Source: an uncultured Eubacteriales bacterium
GTDB lineage: Bacteria > Bacillota > Clostridia > Oscillospirales > Acutalibacteraceae
NCBI GenBank assembly: GCA_900315815.1
Contig: ONAS01000045.1
Span: 1-32,121 of the forward strand
Direction of reading: 5' to 3'
Length of the DNA: 32,121 nucleotides
The notes beneath the pieces were generated by a model. That model worked only from the letters and a program-made list of their open reading frames with translations. It ran no database searches and had not been told where the DNA came from. Shown piece after piece: positions 1 through 8,252 of this stretch; the stretch's first letter is position 1, and each line of letters begins with the position of its first letter. Position numbers and translations under genes: made by a program.

Positions 1-3000
1 TGTGAGGTCTATGTTGCGCCGCGTTCCCGCTTTGACAAGACCTTTGAACTGGATCGGGAGTATTCACACCTGATCCTTTTGTGCGAAAACAACACCGGCT
101 ATCAGAATCTGATCAAGCTGGTTTCCTGCGGCTTTACCGAGGGCTTTTACAGCAAGCCGCGCGTCGATTATGAATTGCTCGAGAAATACCATGAGGGTCT
201 GATATGCCTGTCCGCCTGTCTCGCGGGAGAGATCCCGAAGCGCCTGCTTGCCGATGATTATCGGGGAGCGGTGGAAAAGGCGCGGTATTATCAGTCGGTT
301 TTCGGAAAAGATAACTATTATATCGAACTGCAGAACCACGGACTTCCCGAACAGCTCAAGATCAATCCGTCGCTGATCCGCCTCGCGCGTGAGATCGGTG
401 CGGGCCTCGCGGCGACCAACGACTGCCATTATATCGACCGTGATGACCACAGCATGCACAATATTCTTTTGTGCATCCAGACCAACCATACTGTTCACGA
501 CGAAAACAAAGCCGCGTTCCGATCCGATGAATACTATCTGAAAAGCGAAGCGGAGATGCGCGCGCTGTTCGATGATCTGGATGAAGCGTTCGATAATACG
601 GCAAAGATCGCCGACCGCTGTCATGTGGAGATCGAATTCGGCAACCGCAAGCTGCCGGACTTCAAAACGCCGAATAATGAGGATCACTACGAATACCTGA
701 GAAGCATGTGCTATGAGGGACTGCACCGGAAATACGGTGAAGTGCCCGATCGGTCCGTGATCGACAGACTGGAATATGAGCTGGACGTGATCCGCAGTAT
801 GGGCTTTGTGGATTATTTTCTGATCGTCAGCGATTTTGTCCGCTACGCCAAAAGCCGCGATATCCCCGTCGGCCCCGGCAGAGGCTCGGGCGCCGGCTCG
901 CTGTGCGCCTATTGCATCGGCATCACCGGCATCGATCCGCTCAAACATAACCTGCTGTTTGAGCGCTTTCTGAATCCGGAGCGCGTCAGCATGCCTGATT
1001 TCGATATCGACTTCTGTAAGGAGCGCCGCGGCGAGGTCATCGATTACGTGATCCGCAAGTACGGCGCGGATCATGTCGCGCAGATCGTATCGTTCGGTAC
1101 CATGCAGGCGCGCGGTTCTGTTCGCGACGTCGGCAGGGTGCTGGATATCCCTTACGCGGCTGTCGACAGGATCGCGAAGATGATCCCGTCCGCCATCAAT
1201 ATGACGATCGAAAAGGCGCTTGCGCTGTCACCGGATCTGATGAAGGCGTACAACAGCGACGATACCGCCAAGCAGATCATCGACGTCGCCCGCAGTATCG
1301 AGGGCATGCCCCGCAATATTACGATGCACGCTGCCGGCGTCGTGATTACCGACCGACCTGTCAGCGATTATGTTCCGCTTGCAAAGAGTGATGAATCGGT
1401 CGTGACCCAGTTCACCATGACGACCCTTGAGGAATTAGGTCTGCTGAAAATGGATTTTCTGGGTCTGCGCAACCTGACCGTGATCCGTGACGCGGAGATG
1501 ATGATCCGCAGGCGTGAGCCTGATTTCAAAATAGAAAACATCGATTATGCTGATAAAGCGGTATACGATATGATATCCACCGGCAATACCGACGGCGTAT
1601 TCCAGTTTGAAAGCGGCGGTATGAAAAATGTTTTGGCACAGCTCAAGCCGAACCGCTTTGAGGATCTGATCGCCGTGATCTCGCTGTACCGCCCCGGTCC
1701 GATGGAATCCATCCCGACCTATATCCGCAACCGCCATAACCCGTCGTCCGTTTCCTATAAGCACCCCGCCCTGGAGCCGATCCTTTCCGTTACCAACGGG
1801 TGTATCGTCTATCAGGAGCAGGTCATGCAGATATTCCGTGAGCTTGCGGGCTACTCGCTCGGACGCGCGGATATCGTCCGACGCGCGATGAGCAAAAAGA
1901 AGCACGACGTCATGGAGCGGGAAAAGCAGGTCTTTATAGAGGGACTGATCAATGAAAAAGGCGAGATCGAGGTCGAGGGCTGTCTCAGACGCGGCGTCGA
2001 CCGCAAGACCGCCCTGTCTGTTTTCTCCGAGATGGAGAGCTTTGCCTCCTATGCCTTCAACAAAAGCCACGCCGCCGCATATGCCGCCGTCTCGTATCAG
2101 ACGGCATACCTCAAATGTCACTATAAGCGAGAGTATATGGCGGCGCTGCTGTCGTCCGTCATCGACAGTCAGAACAAGACGGCGGTGTATATCAGCGAAT
2201 GCCACCGCCTGAATATCTCGGTACTGCCGCCCAACGTGAATGAGAGCGACAGCAAGTATACGGTATCCCGCGGCAATATCCGCTTCGGCTTGTCCGCTGT
2301 CCGCAATCTGGGATTGGCATTTATCGACGAGCTGATCCGCGAGCGTCAGGGTAAGCCGTTTTCCTCCTATTATGATTTCTGCAAGCGCATGGTGAGCAGG
2401 GGACTGAACGCCCGTTCGCTGGAAAGCCTGATCAAATGCGGCGCGCTGGATCATCTGGGCGCCAACCGCAGACAGATGCTCGCGGTGATGAAGACCGTGC
2501 TGGACGATCTGGAATACGATCGCCGCAAGGGAGCCGCGGGACAGATCTCGCTCTTTGATATCGGCGGGACGTCCGCCGTCGATACCGGGATCGTCTTTCC
2601 GCAGCTGGAGGAATTTCCCCTCAGCGAGCTGCTGAATATGGAAAAGGAAATGGCGGGTATGTATCTCAGCGGACATCCGATCGATGAATACGCGCGGTTT
2701 GCGGAATTCATCGGCGCTGATAATATCAGCGAGGTCCTCGATACGGAAAACGGGAAATACCGCGACCGTCAGCGGATCCGGCTGCTCGCGATCATCACCA
2801 AAAACAAGAGCCAGCTGACAAAATCCAATCAGATGATGGCATTTGTCACCGTTGAGGACCGCTACGGCTCGTGTGAGGTCATCGTGTTCCCGAATACGCT
2901 GGAAAAATGCGGCGCGGCGCTGTATGTCGGCGCTGTGACGCAGATCGAGGGAACGCTGAGCATGAAGGAGGAAGAGGAGCCGCGTGTGATCGCGGAAAGG

Positions 3001-3315
3001 ATCCTGCTTCTTCCGCCTGCCGATCAATTGAAGTACGACCGCCCGGTATCCGCGGCGCCTGAGAGCCGGACTCCGCGATCCGTGCCGCAGGGGGAGCAAA
3101 AGCTCTATTTAAAGGTACGCTCGCTGGAATCGCGGGAGTATTTCAAGGCAAAAAACATTCTGGAGATTTTCCGCGGAAATACAAAGGTCGTCTTTTATCT
3201 GAGCGAAAGCAAGACCCAGATGATGGCGCCGTCTTCGCTGTGGGCGTCGCTCAATGATACCATGCTGGATGAGCTGCGGTATCAGCTCGGCGAGGAGAAC
3301 GTACGGCTGAAATGA
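1..3315 (+). CDS. dnaE: DNA polymerase III subunit alpha, DnaE type (5' partial)
   Basis: Replicative C-family DNA polymerase, which in Firmicutes works beside PolC and extends primers on the lagging strand. The reading frame is open from the first base, so the start lies outside the window; roughly 55-60 N-terminal residues of the PHP domain appear to be missing, judged from family length. Visible parts in order: the rest of the PHP domain, the palm with the catalytic pair in PDFDIDF (nt 994-1014, Asp codons at 1003 and 1009), the GPGRGSGAGS motif just before it, the fingers, a probable internal clamp-binding motif QISLF (nt 2542-2556), and a C-terminal OB-fold (about nt 2770-3010). The gene ends TGA. 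It is followed by pfkA, a common Firmicutes neighbour, but pfkA has its own promoter. Family identity is very secure; the exact start cannot be seen. Confidence 0.97.
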   Translation, partial: CEVYVAPRSRFDKTFELDREYSHLILLCENNTGYQNLIKLVSCGFTEGFYSKPRVDYELLEKYHEGLICLSACLAGEIPKRLLADDYRGAVEKARYYQSVFGKDNYYIELQNHGLPEQLKINPSLIRLAREIGAGLAATNDCHYIDRDDHSMHNILLCIQTNHTVHDENKAAFRSDEYYLKSEAEMRALFDDLDEAFDNTAKIADRCHVEIEFGNRKLPDFKTPNNEDHYEYLRSMCYEGLHRKYGEVPDRSVIDRLEYELDVIRSMGFVDYFLIVSDFVRYAKSRDIPVGPGRGSGAGSLCAYCIGITGIDPLKHNLLFERFLNPERVSMPDFDIDFCKERRGEVIDYVIRKYGADHVAQIVSFGTMQARGSVRDVGRVLDIPYAAVDRIAKMIPSAINMTIEKALALSPDLMKAYNSDDTAKQIIDVARSIEGMPRNITMHAAGVVITDRPVSDYVPLAKSDESVVTQFTMTTLEELGLLKMDFLGLRNLTVIRDAEMMIRRREPDFKIENIDYADKAVYDMISTGNTDGVFQFESGGMKNVLAQLKPNRFEDLIAVISLYRPGPMESIPTYIRNRHNPSSVSYKHPALEPILSVTNGCIVYQEQVMQIFRELAGYSLGRADIVRRAMSKKKHDVMEREKQVFIEGLINEKGEIEVEGCLRRGVDRKTALSVFSEMESFASYAFNKSHAAAYAAVSYQTAYLKCHYKREYMAALLSSVIDSQNKTAVYISECHRLNISVLPPNVNESDSKYTVSRGNIRFGLSAVRNLGLAFIDELIRERQGKPFSSYYDFCKRMVSRGLNARSLESLIKCGALDHLGANRRQMLAVMKTVLDDLEYDRRKGAAGQISLFDIGGTSAVDTGIVFPQLEEFPLSELLNMEKEMAGMYLSGHPIDEYARFAEFIGADNISEVLDTENGKYRDRQRIRLLAIITKNKSQLTKSNQMMAFVTVEDRYGSCEVIVFPNTLEKCGAALYVGAVTQIEGTLSMKEEEEPRVIAERILLLPPADQLKYDRPVSAAPESRTPRSVPQGEQKLYLKVRSLESREYFKAKNILEIFRGNTKVVFYLSESKTQMMAPSSLWASLNDTMLDELRYQLGEENVRLK

Positions 3316-3338
3316 ACCGAAAAAATTGCCGCAAACAC

Positions 3339-3368
3339 TTGATTATTGTCATGTGTTTGTATTATAAT
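3339..3368 (+). promoter_or_regulatory. Predicted sigma-A promoter of pfkA
   Basis: TTGATT (3339-3344), an 18-bp spacer and a perfect TATAAT (3363-3368). It lies in the short AT-rich gap after dnaE and about 50 bp before the pfkA start, giving an untranslated leader of about 45 nt with a good AGGAGG-type ribosome site. Confidence 0.75.
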
Positions 3369-3418
3369 ATATCTGTTATATCTGTATACTAATCTCTACG
3401 TTATGAGGAGGAATCATT

Positions 3419-4384
3419 ATGTCCAAAGCGTTAGCAGTTTTGACCAGCGGCGGCGACGCTCCCGGTATGAACGCGGCTGTTCGTGCGGTTGTCAGAGCCG
3501 GTATCCACAGAGGCTTTAAGGTCTACGGTATTTCCAGAGGCTTTCACGGCTTGCTGAAGGGCGAGGCGACCGAAATGAACCTGCGCTCCGTTTCCGATAT
3601 CATCGGCCGCGGCGGCACGCTTCTTTATACCGCCCGCTGTAAAACCATGACGACCCCCGAGGGTCAGCAGAAGGCGGCGGATATCTGCAGAAGCCTCAAC
3701 ATCGAGGGCCTTGTCGTCATCGGCGGCGACGGCTCCTTCAAGGGCGCGAGAGCGCTTTCCAATCTGGGCATTCCCTGCGTCGGCATTCCCGGAACCATCG
3801 ATAATGATATTGCCTGCTCTGATTATACCATCGGTTTTGATACCGCGATGAACACCGCGATGGAAATGGTCGATAAGATCCGCGATACCGCTCAGTCTCA
3901 TGACCGCTGCTCGGTCGTCGAGGTCATGGGCAGACATTGCGGCGATATCGCCCTGCAGACCGGCATCGCCGTCGGCGCGACCTCGATCCTTGTTCCCGAG
4001 GTCCCGTTCGACATCGAGCAGGATGTGATTGCCAAGATCTATGAGCAGAAGAGCACCGGCAAAAAGCACTTCATCATCGTTGTCGCTGAGGGCGTCGGCG
4101 GTGTTGAGGATCTGGCGAAGTATATCGAAAAGCGCACCGGTATCGAATCCCGCGCGACCATCCTCGGTCATGTACAGCGCGGCGGCTCGCCGACACTCCG
4201 CGATCGCATGATGGCGACCGCGATGGGCGTTGAAGCGGTCGACCTGCTCGAAAAGGGCATCGGCAACCGCGTGATCGCCTACAAGAACGGAAAGATCGTC
4301 AACTATGATATCACCGAAGCGCTGGATATGCCGCGTGAGTTTGATATGCATCTGTATGAAGTCGCTATGGAGGCTTCCATCTAA
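3419..4384 (+). CDS. pfkA: ATP-dependent 6-phosphofructokinase
   Basis: Phosphorylates fructose 6-phosphate to fructose 1,6-bisphosphate, the committed step of glycolysis, in the cytoplasm. At 321 residues it matches the usual bacterial length of about 320. The N-terminal GGDAPGMN nucleotide loop is present. GGDGS at residues 102-106 is the ATP-type sequence; pyrophosphate-dependent enzymes usually have GGDDT. PGTIDND carries the catalytic Asp128 and Asp130, and MGRHCGDIA supplies the substrate/effector region. The ATG start is preceded by GAGGAGG at good spacing. A promoter lies upstream and a hairpin terminator follows, so it is probably transcribed alone. The dnaE-pfkA order is familiar in Firmicutes, although the accA/accD pair often found between them is absent. 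Confidence 0.97.
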   Translation: MSKALAVLTSGGDAPGMNAAVRAVVRAGIHRGFKVYGISRGFHGLLKGEATEMNLRSVSDIIGRGGTLLYTARCKTMTTPEGQQKAADICRSLNIEGLVVIGGDGSFKGARALSNLGIPCVGIPGTIDNDIACSDYTIGFDTAMNTAMEMVDKIRDTAQSHDRCSVVEVMGRHCGDIALQTGIAVGATSILVPEVPFDIEQDVIAKIYEQKSTGKKHFIIVVAEGVGGVEDLAKYIEKRTGIESRATILGHVQRGGSPTLRDRMMATAMGVEAVDLLEKGIGNRVIAYKNGKIVNYDITEALDMPREFDMHLYEVAMEASI

Positions 4385-4400
4385 AAATCTGTAAGATCGA

Positions 4401-4434
4401 AAATGCGGTTGCGCGTTCGGCACAACCGCTTTTC
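4401..4434 (+). terminator. Rho-independent terminator after pfkA
   Basis: GCGGTTG (4405-4411) pairs with CAACCGC (4423-4429) across an 11-nt loop and is followed by TTTT. Flanking A and T runs extend the stem slightly. It sits 20 bases after the pfkA stop and 23 bases before the next start. Confidence 0.7.
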
Positions 4435-4456
4435 ATTGTATAACGGGGATCGGATA

Positions 4457-5938
4457 ATGAGTATTCAGTACTTTTACAATTTTTGCCTCAGGGACGTCGA
4501 CAGCACCGACCTATCCGGCGATCTGCTGACCGGCGTCAGACGCTCGTATTTCAGTACAGCGGCGAAAATCAAGGATAAGCTGACCCGCGGAAGCGATGCG
4601 CAGCCGCTTTTCTATGATTTTTCGATAGAAAAGGGAAAGCCGATGAAGTGGCAGGTCAAGGACGCTGCCGGCAAGGTGATCCAGGATGTGAGGCTTTCCG
4701 ATGACGGGAAGTATTATATCTATTTCTATGAGGATTCCGCGCTGTTCAAGCGTCTGCTGTTCAGCAAGCATCACACCCTGCTGAAGGCGGAGTATTTTGA
4801 TAAAAAGACCGGCGCCGTGAGACATACCCTCGAGCCGCGCAAGTCGCAGGTCGGTCTGTGCATCCTGTATACCACCAAGAGCGACCCGCGTCCGATACCG
4901 CTGTTTGAAGAGCCTGAGATCGGCGACGGCGCGCTGCTTGAACTGATGCGCAGGGAGTATGACGTGTATACCGCGGTCGCTTCCTCAGACAGCGGCGTTG
5001 TCCGATTCCTTTCCGAGCCGCAGATGGCGGGCTTTCGCGAGGCATTGGAAAAATGCGAAAAAGAATTGGCTGATACCCGTGAAGAGTCCTTTGTCGGCGA
5101 CGACACCCCGCTGCTCGATAAGATCAACGCAAAGGATTTCAACGTCAAGCGCAATCTGTCCTCGTCGCTGGATATCACACGCGCGATGGAATTCGGCGCG
5201 CATGACGCGGCGGAGGAATCTCCCGCAGAGCCAGAGCTTCCCGCGGTATCCGAGGCGGAGGCGCTGGCGATCTCGGCTGTCGAGGAGATCACGCAGGCAG
5301 TAAGTGCGGCTTCTGCGACGACTCCCGCCGAAGAGCCTGCGGCTGAGGAAGTGACAGTAAAGGAGACCGGCGAAGCGGATCAGACCGCTGTCGCTGAAGC
5401 GGATACACAGCCTGCGGAACAAACGCAAGAGCCCGAAGCCGCTCAGGAGGAAAGTTCCGTTCCCAAGCCGGATAAGATGATCATGGCGGACGGCGCCGTT
5501 TACAGCTATTACGGCGAGCTGGACGCGCAGGGCAACCGCTCGGGCTACGGCAGAACGATGACCGAGCTGGGCCGCACCGCTTACGAGGGCAGATATCTCA
5601 ACGACAAGCGCTCCGGCAACGGTTCCTACTTCTATAAGAACGGCATGCTGTGCTACACCGGCGACTGGCTGGAAAACGTCCGTCACGGCGTCGGCGTCGG
5701 CGTCAGCTCTCGCGACGGCTCAATCCATGTCGGCAGCTGGAGGAACAACAAGCCTGACGGCAGCGGCGTTCGTCTGACTGCCGAGGGCAATATCAAATTC
5801 GTGTGCAAGGAGCTTGCCGACGGTACGACCGTCCTCATGAATTACCTGCCCGACGATACCGTTCTCATTTCCAAATATGATGAAAACGGCATGAAGATCG
5901 GCGATACGACGATTTCATTAAAGGATTTACCGATTTGA
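4457..5938 (+). CDS. MORN-repeat protein of unknown function
   Basis: No function is recognised. The 493-residue product has three visible parts: a charged N-terminal region of about 240 residues with no family I can name; a low-complexity Ala/Glu/Pro/Thr-rich linker (about residues 250-345, nt 5210-5490); and a C-terminal block of MORN-like repeats (about nt 5500-5800) with Tyr/Gly/Asn-rich units such as YEGRYLNDKRSGNG, YTGDWLENVRHGVG and VGSWRNNKPDGSG. MORN repeats form beta-hairpin stacks and are often linked to membrane or protein contacts. There is no signal peptide, so a cytoplasmic location is likely. I chose ATG 4457 over an in-frame start at 4403 because 4403 lies inside the pfkA terminator; GGGGAT upstream is only a moderate ribosome site. 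A strong terminator follows. Confidence 0.85.
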   Translation: MSIQYFYNFCLRDVDSTDLSGDLLTGVRRSYFSTAAKIKDKLTRGSDAQPLFYDFSIEKGKPMKWQVKDAAGKVIQDVRLSDDGKYYIYFYEDSALFKRLLFSKHHTLLKAEYFDKKTGAVRHTLEPRKSQVGLCILYTTKSDPRPIPLFEEPEIGDGALLELMRREYDVYTAVASSDSGVVRFLSEPQMAGFREALEKCEKELADTREESFVGDDTPLLDKINAKDFNVKRNLSSSLDITRAMEFGAHDAAEESPAEPELPAVSEAEALAISAVEEITQAVSAASATTPAEEPAAEEVTVKETGEADQTAVAEADTQPAEQTQEPEAAQEESSVPKPDKMIMADGAVYSYYGELDAQGNRSGYGRTMTELGRTAYEGRYLNDKRSGNGSYFYKNGMLCYTGDWLENVRHGVGVGVSSRDGSIHVGSWRNNKPDGSGVRLTAEGNIKFVCKELADGTTVLMNYLPDDTVLISKYDENGMKIGDTTISLKDLPI

Positions 5939-5968
5939 TTTCATAATTTCAGAATCTCTGAGAATACT

Positions 5969-6010
5969 ATTACCGTTACGTACCGAATGGAATGTAGCGG
6001 TAATTTTTTT
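5969..6010 (+). terminator. Strong terminator between MORN gene and lipoprotein gene
   Basis: A 13-position stem (5969-5981 with 5992-6004), including two G-T wobbles, has a 10-nt loop and ends in a run of T to 6010. It ends the MORN transcript but stands only 17 bases before the lipoprotein start codon, so it may act as an attenuator for that gene. Confidence 0.8.
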
Positions 6011-6027
6011 GATTGGAGATAATCACT

Positions 6028-6423
6028 ATGACTAAACTGCTTACTTGCCTGTGCGCGCTGGTGATGATCGCCGCGCTGCTGGGCGGCTGTGTCCAACGCG
6101 CCGCTGACGATGTTTCCGATACCGTATCCTCTGTCGCGTCCGATATGAAGGAAGACGCCGACAAATACGGAAAGACCGACGACAGTACCGACGGGATGAT
6201 CGGGGACGGGACTGAGGCGACGATGCCCACCATGGCGGATATGGATCAGATGATAGAGAACGGCGTTATCGATGATAACAACGACGACAGCACCGACGGC
6301 GACAATATCGACGACGACGCGCTTGACGAAAACGCTGTTGACGACAGCGGCGATGGCGATAACGCCGACGGCGGCGATCACAACGCGGAGACCATGAACA
6401 ACGAAGACAGCGACTTTATCTGA
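6028..6423 (+). CDS. Small acidic secreted lipoprotein, unknown function
   Basis: The 131-residue product begins with a lipoprotein signal: positively charged start, hydrophobic core and lipobox LLGGC with the acylated Cys at residue 21. The mature part is short and very rich in Asp, with Asn, Gly and Ser in its second half (nt 6250-6410), for example DDNNDDSTDGDNIDDD. It has no recognised domain and is probably a flexible, highly negative surface tether; cation binding is possible but unproven. ATG 6028 is preferred over TTG 6013 because GGAG lies at 6015-6018 at correct spacing and the lipobox geometry fits. The gene has no obvious promoter between the upstream terminator and itself. It converges on sigE. 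Confidence 0.8.
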   Translation: MTKLLTCLCALVMIAALLGGCVQRAADDVSDTVSSVASDMKEDADKYGKTDDSTDGMIGDGTEATMPTMADMDQMIENGVIDDNNDDSTDGDNIDDDALDENAVDDSGDGDNADGGDHNAETMNNEDSDFI

Positions 6424-6427
6424 TAAG

Positions 6428-6459
6428 AAGGCAGGTATGGAGCGATCCGTACCTGCCTT
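6428..6459. terminator. Convergent hairpin between lipoprotein gene and sigE
   Basis: A 13-bp stem (AAGGCAGGTA with TACCTGCCTT, plus a wobble and two inner G-C pairs) has a 6-nt loop. It lies between the two converging stops and probably serves both strands, though the T tracts on either side are weak. Confidence 0.6.
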
Positions 6460-6465
6460 ACATAT

Positions 6466-7167
6466 TTATATGACCTTTTCCAGATCCGCTTTCAGCTTGC
6501 GGATGATCTTCTTCTCCAGTCTGGAGATGTATGACTGCGAAATGCCCAGCAGGTCCGCGACCTGCTTCTGGGTATGCTCCTTGTTGCCGTTCAGCCCGAA
6601 CCGCAGCTCCATGATCATCGCTTCACGGGTGTTGAGCTTTGAGACCGCTTCCATCAGCTGATGGATCTCGACCTCCTGTTCGATGTCCGTGCTGACGGTA
6701 TCCGCATCGCTTCCCAGAACGTCGCTCAGCAGCAGCTCGTTTCCGTCCCAGTCGGTGCTCAGGGGCTCTTCGATGGAGACCTCATATTTGCTTTGTCCGG
6801 TTTTTCTGAGGAACATCAGTATCTCGTTTTCGATGCACCGCGAGGCGTAGGTGGCGAGCTTGATATTGCGGTCGGGAGAGAAGGTGTTGACCGCCTTGAT
6901 CAGCCCGATGGTCCCGATGGATATCAGATCCTCGATATTGACGTTGGAATTTTCGAATTTCTTCGCGATGTACACCACCAGACGCAGGTTATGGACGATC
7001 AGCGGCTCACGTGCCTTTTCGTGACCCTGACGGATCTGCTCCATGATGATCTCCTCCTCCTCCTTGGTCAGCGGAGGAGGCAGCGCGCCGCTGTTGCTGA
7101 TGTAAAAGACGCTGTTTGACAGCAGGATGAATCTGATCTTGAACAGGATGTTTCTGAGTAATTGCAT
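6466..7167 (-). CDS. sigE: Sporulation sigma factor SigE precursor (pro-sigma-E)
   Basis: Mother-cell RNA polymerase sigma factor of early sporulation. The 233-residue length fits the family (239 in B. subtilis, from memory). A hydrophobic/basic pro-sequence occupies about residues 1-28 and leads into the hallmark ALPPPL segment, followed by region 2 ([41 protein letters not shown]) and region 4 with a C-terminal helix-turn-helix ([17 protein letters not shown]). The pro-sequence should hold the protein inactive at the membrane until SpoIIGA cleaves it. Its ATG is preceded by AAGGTGA, which overlaps the spoIIGA stop; the gap is only 4 bases, so the pair is translationally linked. sigG, often the next gene in Firmicutes, is not here. 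Confidence 0.97.
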   Translation of the reverse strand: MQLLRNILFKIRFILLSNSVFYISNSGALPPPLTKEEEEIIMEQIRQGHEKAREPLIVHNLRLVVYIAKKFENSNVNIEDLISIGTIGLIKAVNTFSPDRNIKLATYASRCIENEILMFLRKTGQSKYEVSIEEPLSTDWDGNELLLSDVLGSDADTVSTDIEQEVEIHQLMEAVSKLNTREAMIMELRFGLNGNKEHTQKQVADLLGISQSYISRLEKKIIRKLKADLEKVI

Positions 7168-7171
7168 GATA

Positions 7172-7960
7172 TCACCTTATGATTTCTGAATTGATGATCG
7201 CCTGAAAGCGCTTGCTGTTGAGGGGTGCGGCAGCTATGTAGATCTCCCGATCGATCGGCTTGCCGTCTATGAAGACGCTGTCCGCTCTGACGCCGTAGAG
7301 GATGGACGTGCTGTCAACGGCGGAGTAGGGGATTACGCGCTTCGGGCAGTCGTCTGGGATCGTCATGACCGAGCTGTCCGCGACGATGACCGGCGCCGAT
7401 GAAAACGGCTCTGTCAGATCACAGCCCGTGTCGATCTTCGCGATACAGGTGTATTCCCGGGACAGCGCCGTGTATTTGAGATTCACCGTGGAGGCTTTGA
7501 TCCTTTCACGGAATAGCTTTTGAAACAGCGTCATGAGCAGATAGATCGCCCCTGTCGACGCAAGCAGGATCAGCGGGTTGAACTCAAAATACACGATGTC
7601 ATTGACGATGAGCATATTCGACGGCTTGAAAAGCTGATAAAACAGGATGAAGAACCCGCTGTAAACGATCCCGACGCCGACAGCGGCAAGGGTCGTTTTC
7701 AGGTATTCCGCGCGGCTGACGATCGGAAAGGCGATCAGGACCGTCAGCAGGGAAGAGGCGGCTTTGATCACGAATGAAAAGACCCCGCTGTCGACGCCCG
7801 TGAATACCAGCAGTGAGAACAGCGATCCGACCGCTGACGCCGCGATCAGTCTCCAAAGCGCGGTCTGTCGCTTCATCAGCTTTTCGGCAGTGATCAGTAC
7901 GGCGTAATTGATGATGATATTGATAAATAACAGAACGTCGACATATACTACCGTAAGCAT
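7172..7960 (-). CDS. spoIIGA: Sigma-E processing peptidase SpoIIGA
   Basis: Membrane-bound aspartic protease that cleaves pro-SigE after a signal from the forespore. The N-terminal half has several hydrophobic spans (about residues 3-22, 37-54, 60-80, 90-110, 126-148). The C-terminal half is the protease domain with active-site motif DTG at residues 177-179 ([10 protein letters not shown]). At 262 residues it is shorter than the B. subtilis protein but normal for clostridial homologues. The start is uncertain: ATG 7960 gives the best family N-terminus ([10 protein letters not shown]), but its GGAGG is only one base from the ATG. An in-frame TTG at 8008 is less likely because it lies in a promoter-like element. 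Its place directly before sigE confirms identity. Confidence 0.93.
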   Translation of the reverse strand: MLTVVYVDVLLFINIIINYAVLITAEKLMKRQTALWRLIAASAVGSLFSLLVFTGVDSGVFSFVIKAASSLLTVLIAFPIVSRAEYLKTTLAAVGVGIVYSGFFILFYQLFKPSNMLIVNDIVYFEFNPLILLASTGAIYLLMTLFQKLFRERIKASTVNLKYTALSREYTCIAKIDTGCDLTEPFSSAPVIVADSSVMTIPDDCPKRVIPYSAVDSTSILYGVRADSVFIDGKPIDREIYIAAAPLNSKRFQAIINSEIIR

Positions 7961-7975
7961 CCCTCCGTCAAAAGC

Positions 7976-8008
7976 ATTATCGCACAGCCGGCTCGCGTCT
8001 TCTGTCAA
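7976..8008 (-). promoter_or_regulatory. Candidate Spo0A-type promoter of spoIIGA, wide spacer
   Basis: On the minus strand, TTGACA (8008-8003) and GATAAT (7981-7976) are separated by 21 bp. Sigma-A promoters activated by Spo0A, such as B. subtilis spoIIG, are known for an over-long spacer of about 22 bp. TGTCAAA on the plus strand (8003-8009) resembles the Spo0A box TGTCGAA and overlaps the -35, as in spoIIG. Transcription would start about 9 bases before ATG 7960. Confidence 0.5.
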
Positions 8009-8153
8009 AGGTCAGCCGCTGCATTTTGTAACATAGTCCTCTATTATCGGTAAAAGACGGCGATTCGGTTCACTTGACGGGAACGGTATTTGAATTTGCA
8101 AAATGCGGCTGAGTATGGGCAAAATGTGAATGAACCGTTGCAAATACAGGTCA

Positions 8154-8182
8154 AATATGATTTTTTGTAATAAAAATGTCAA
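8154..8182 (-). promoter_or_regulatory. Candidate distal promoter of spoIIGA-sigE
   Basis: On the minus strand, TTGACA (8182-8177) and CATATT (8159-8154) lie 17 bp apart. The -35 forms one half of an inverted repeat shared with the divergent ATPase promoter. It would give a leader of about 187 nt for spoIIGA. Confidence 0.45.
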
Positions 8183-8189
8183 AAAACAT

Positions 8190-8218
8190 TTGACTAATAA
8201 CGCGATAGCGTTTATTAT
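8190..8218 (+). promoter_or_regulatory. Predicted sigma-A promoter of the V-type ATP synthase operon
   Basis: TTGACT (8190-8195), a 17-bp spacer and TATTAT (8213-8218) lie 34 bases before the first ATPase start. Its -35 is the right half of the inverted repeat TGTCAAA-N5-TTTGACT (8177-8195). Confidence 0.7.
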
Positions 8219-8252
8219 TATAAATTGAAATACACTATATGGTGGTGAAATT

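Noticed and set aside
1435-3099. Long open frame on the minus strand opposite dnaE (about 554 codons)
   Set aside because: It is a shadow of the high third-position G+C of dnaE; the translation is rich in His, Arg and Gln with no domain, and no ribosome site was seen.
8006-8008. TTG 8008 as the spoIIGA start
   Set aside because: It lies in a promoter-like TTGACA, would add residues not found in the family, and has no good ribosome site.
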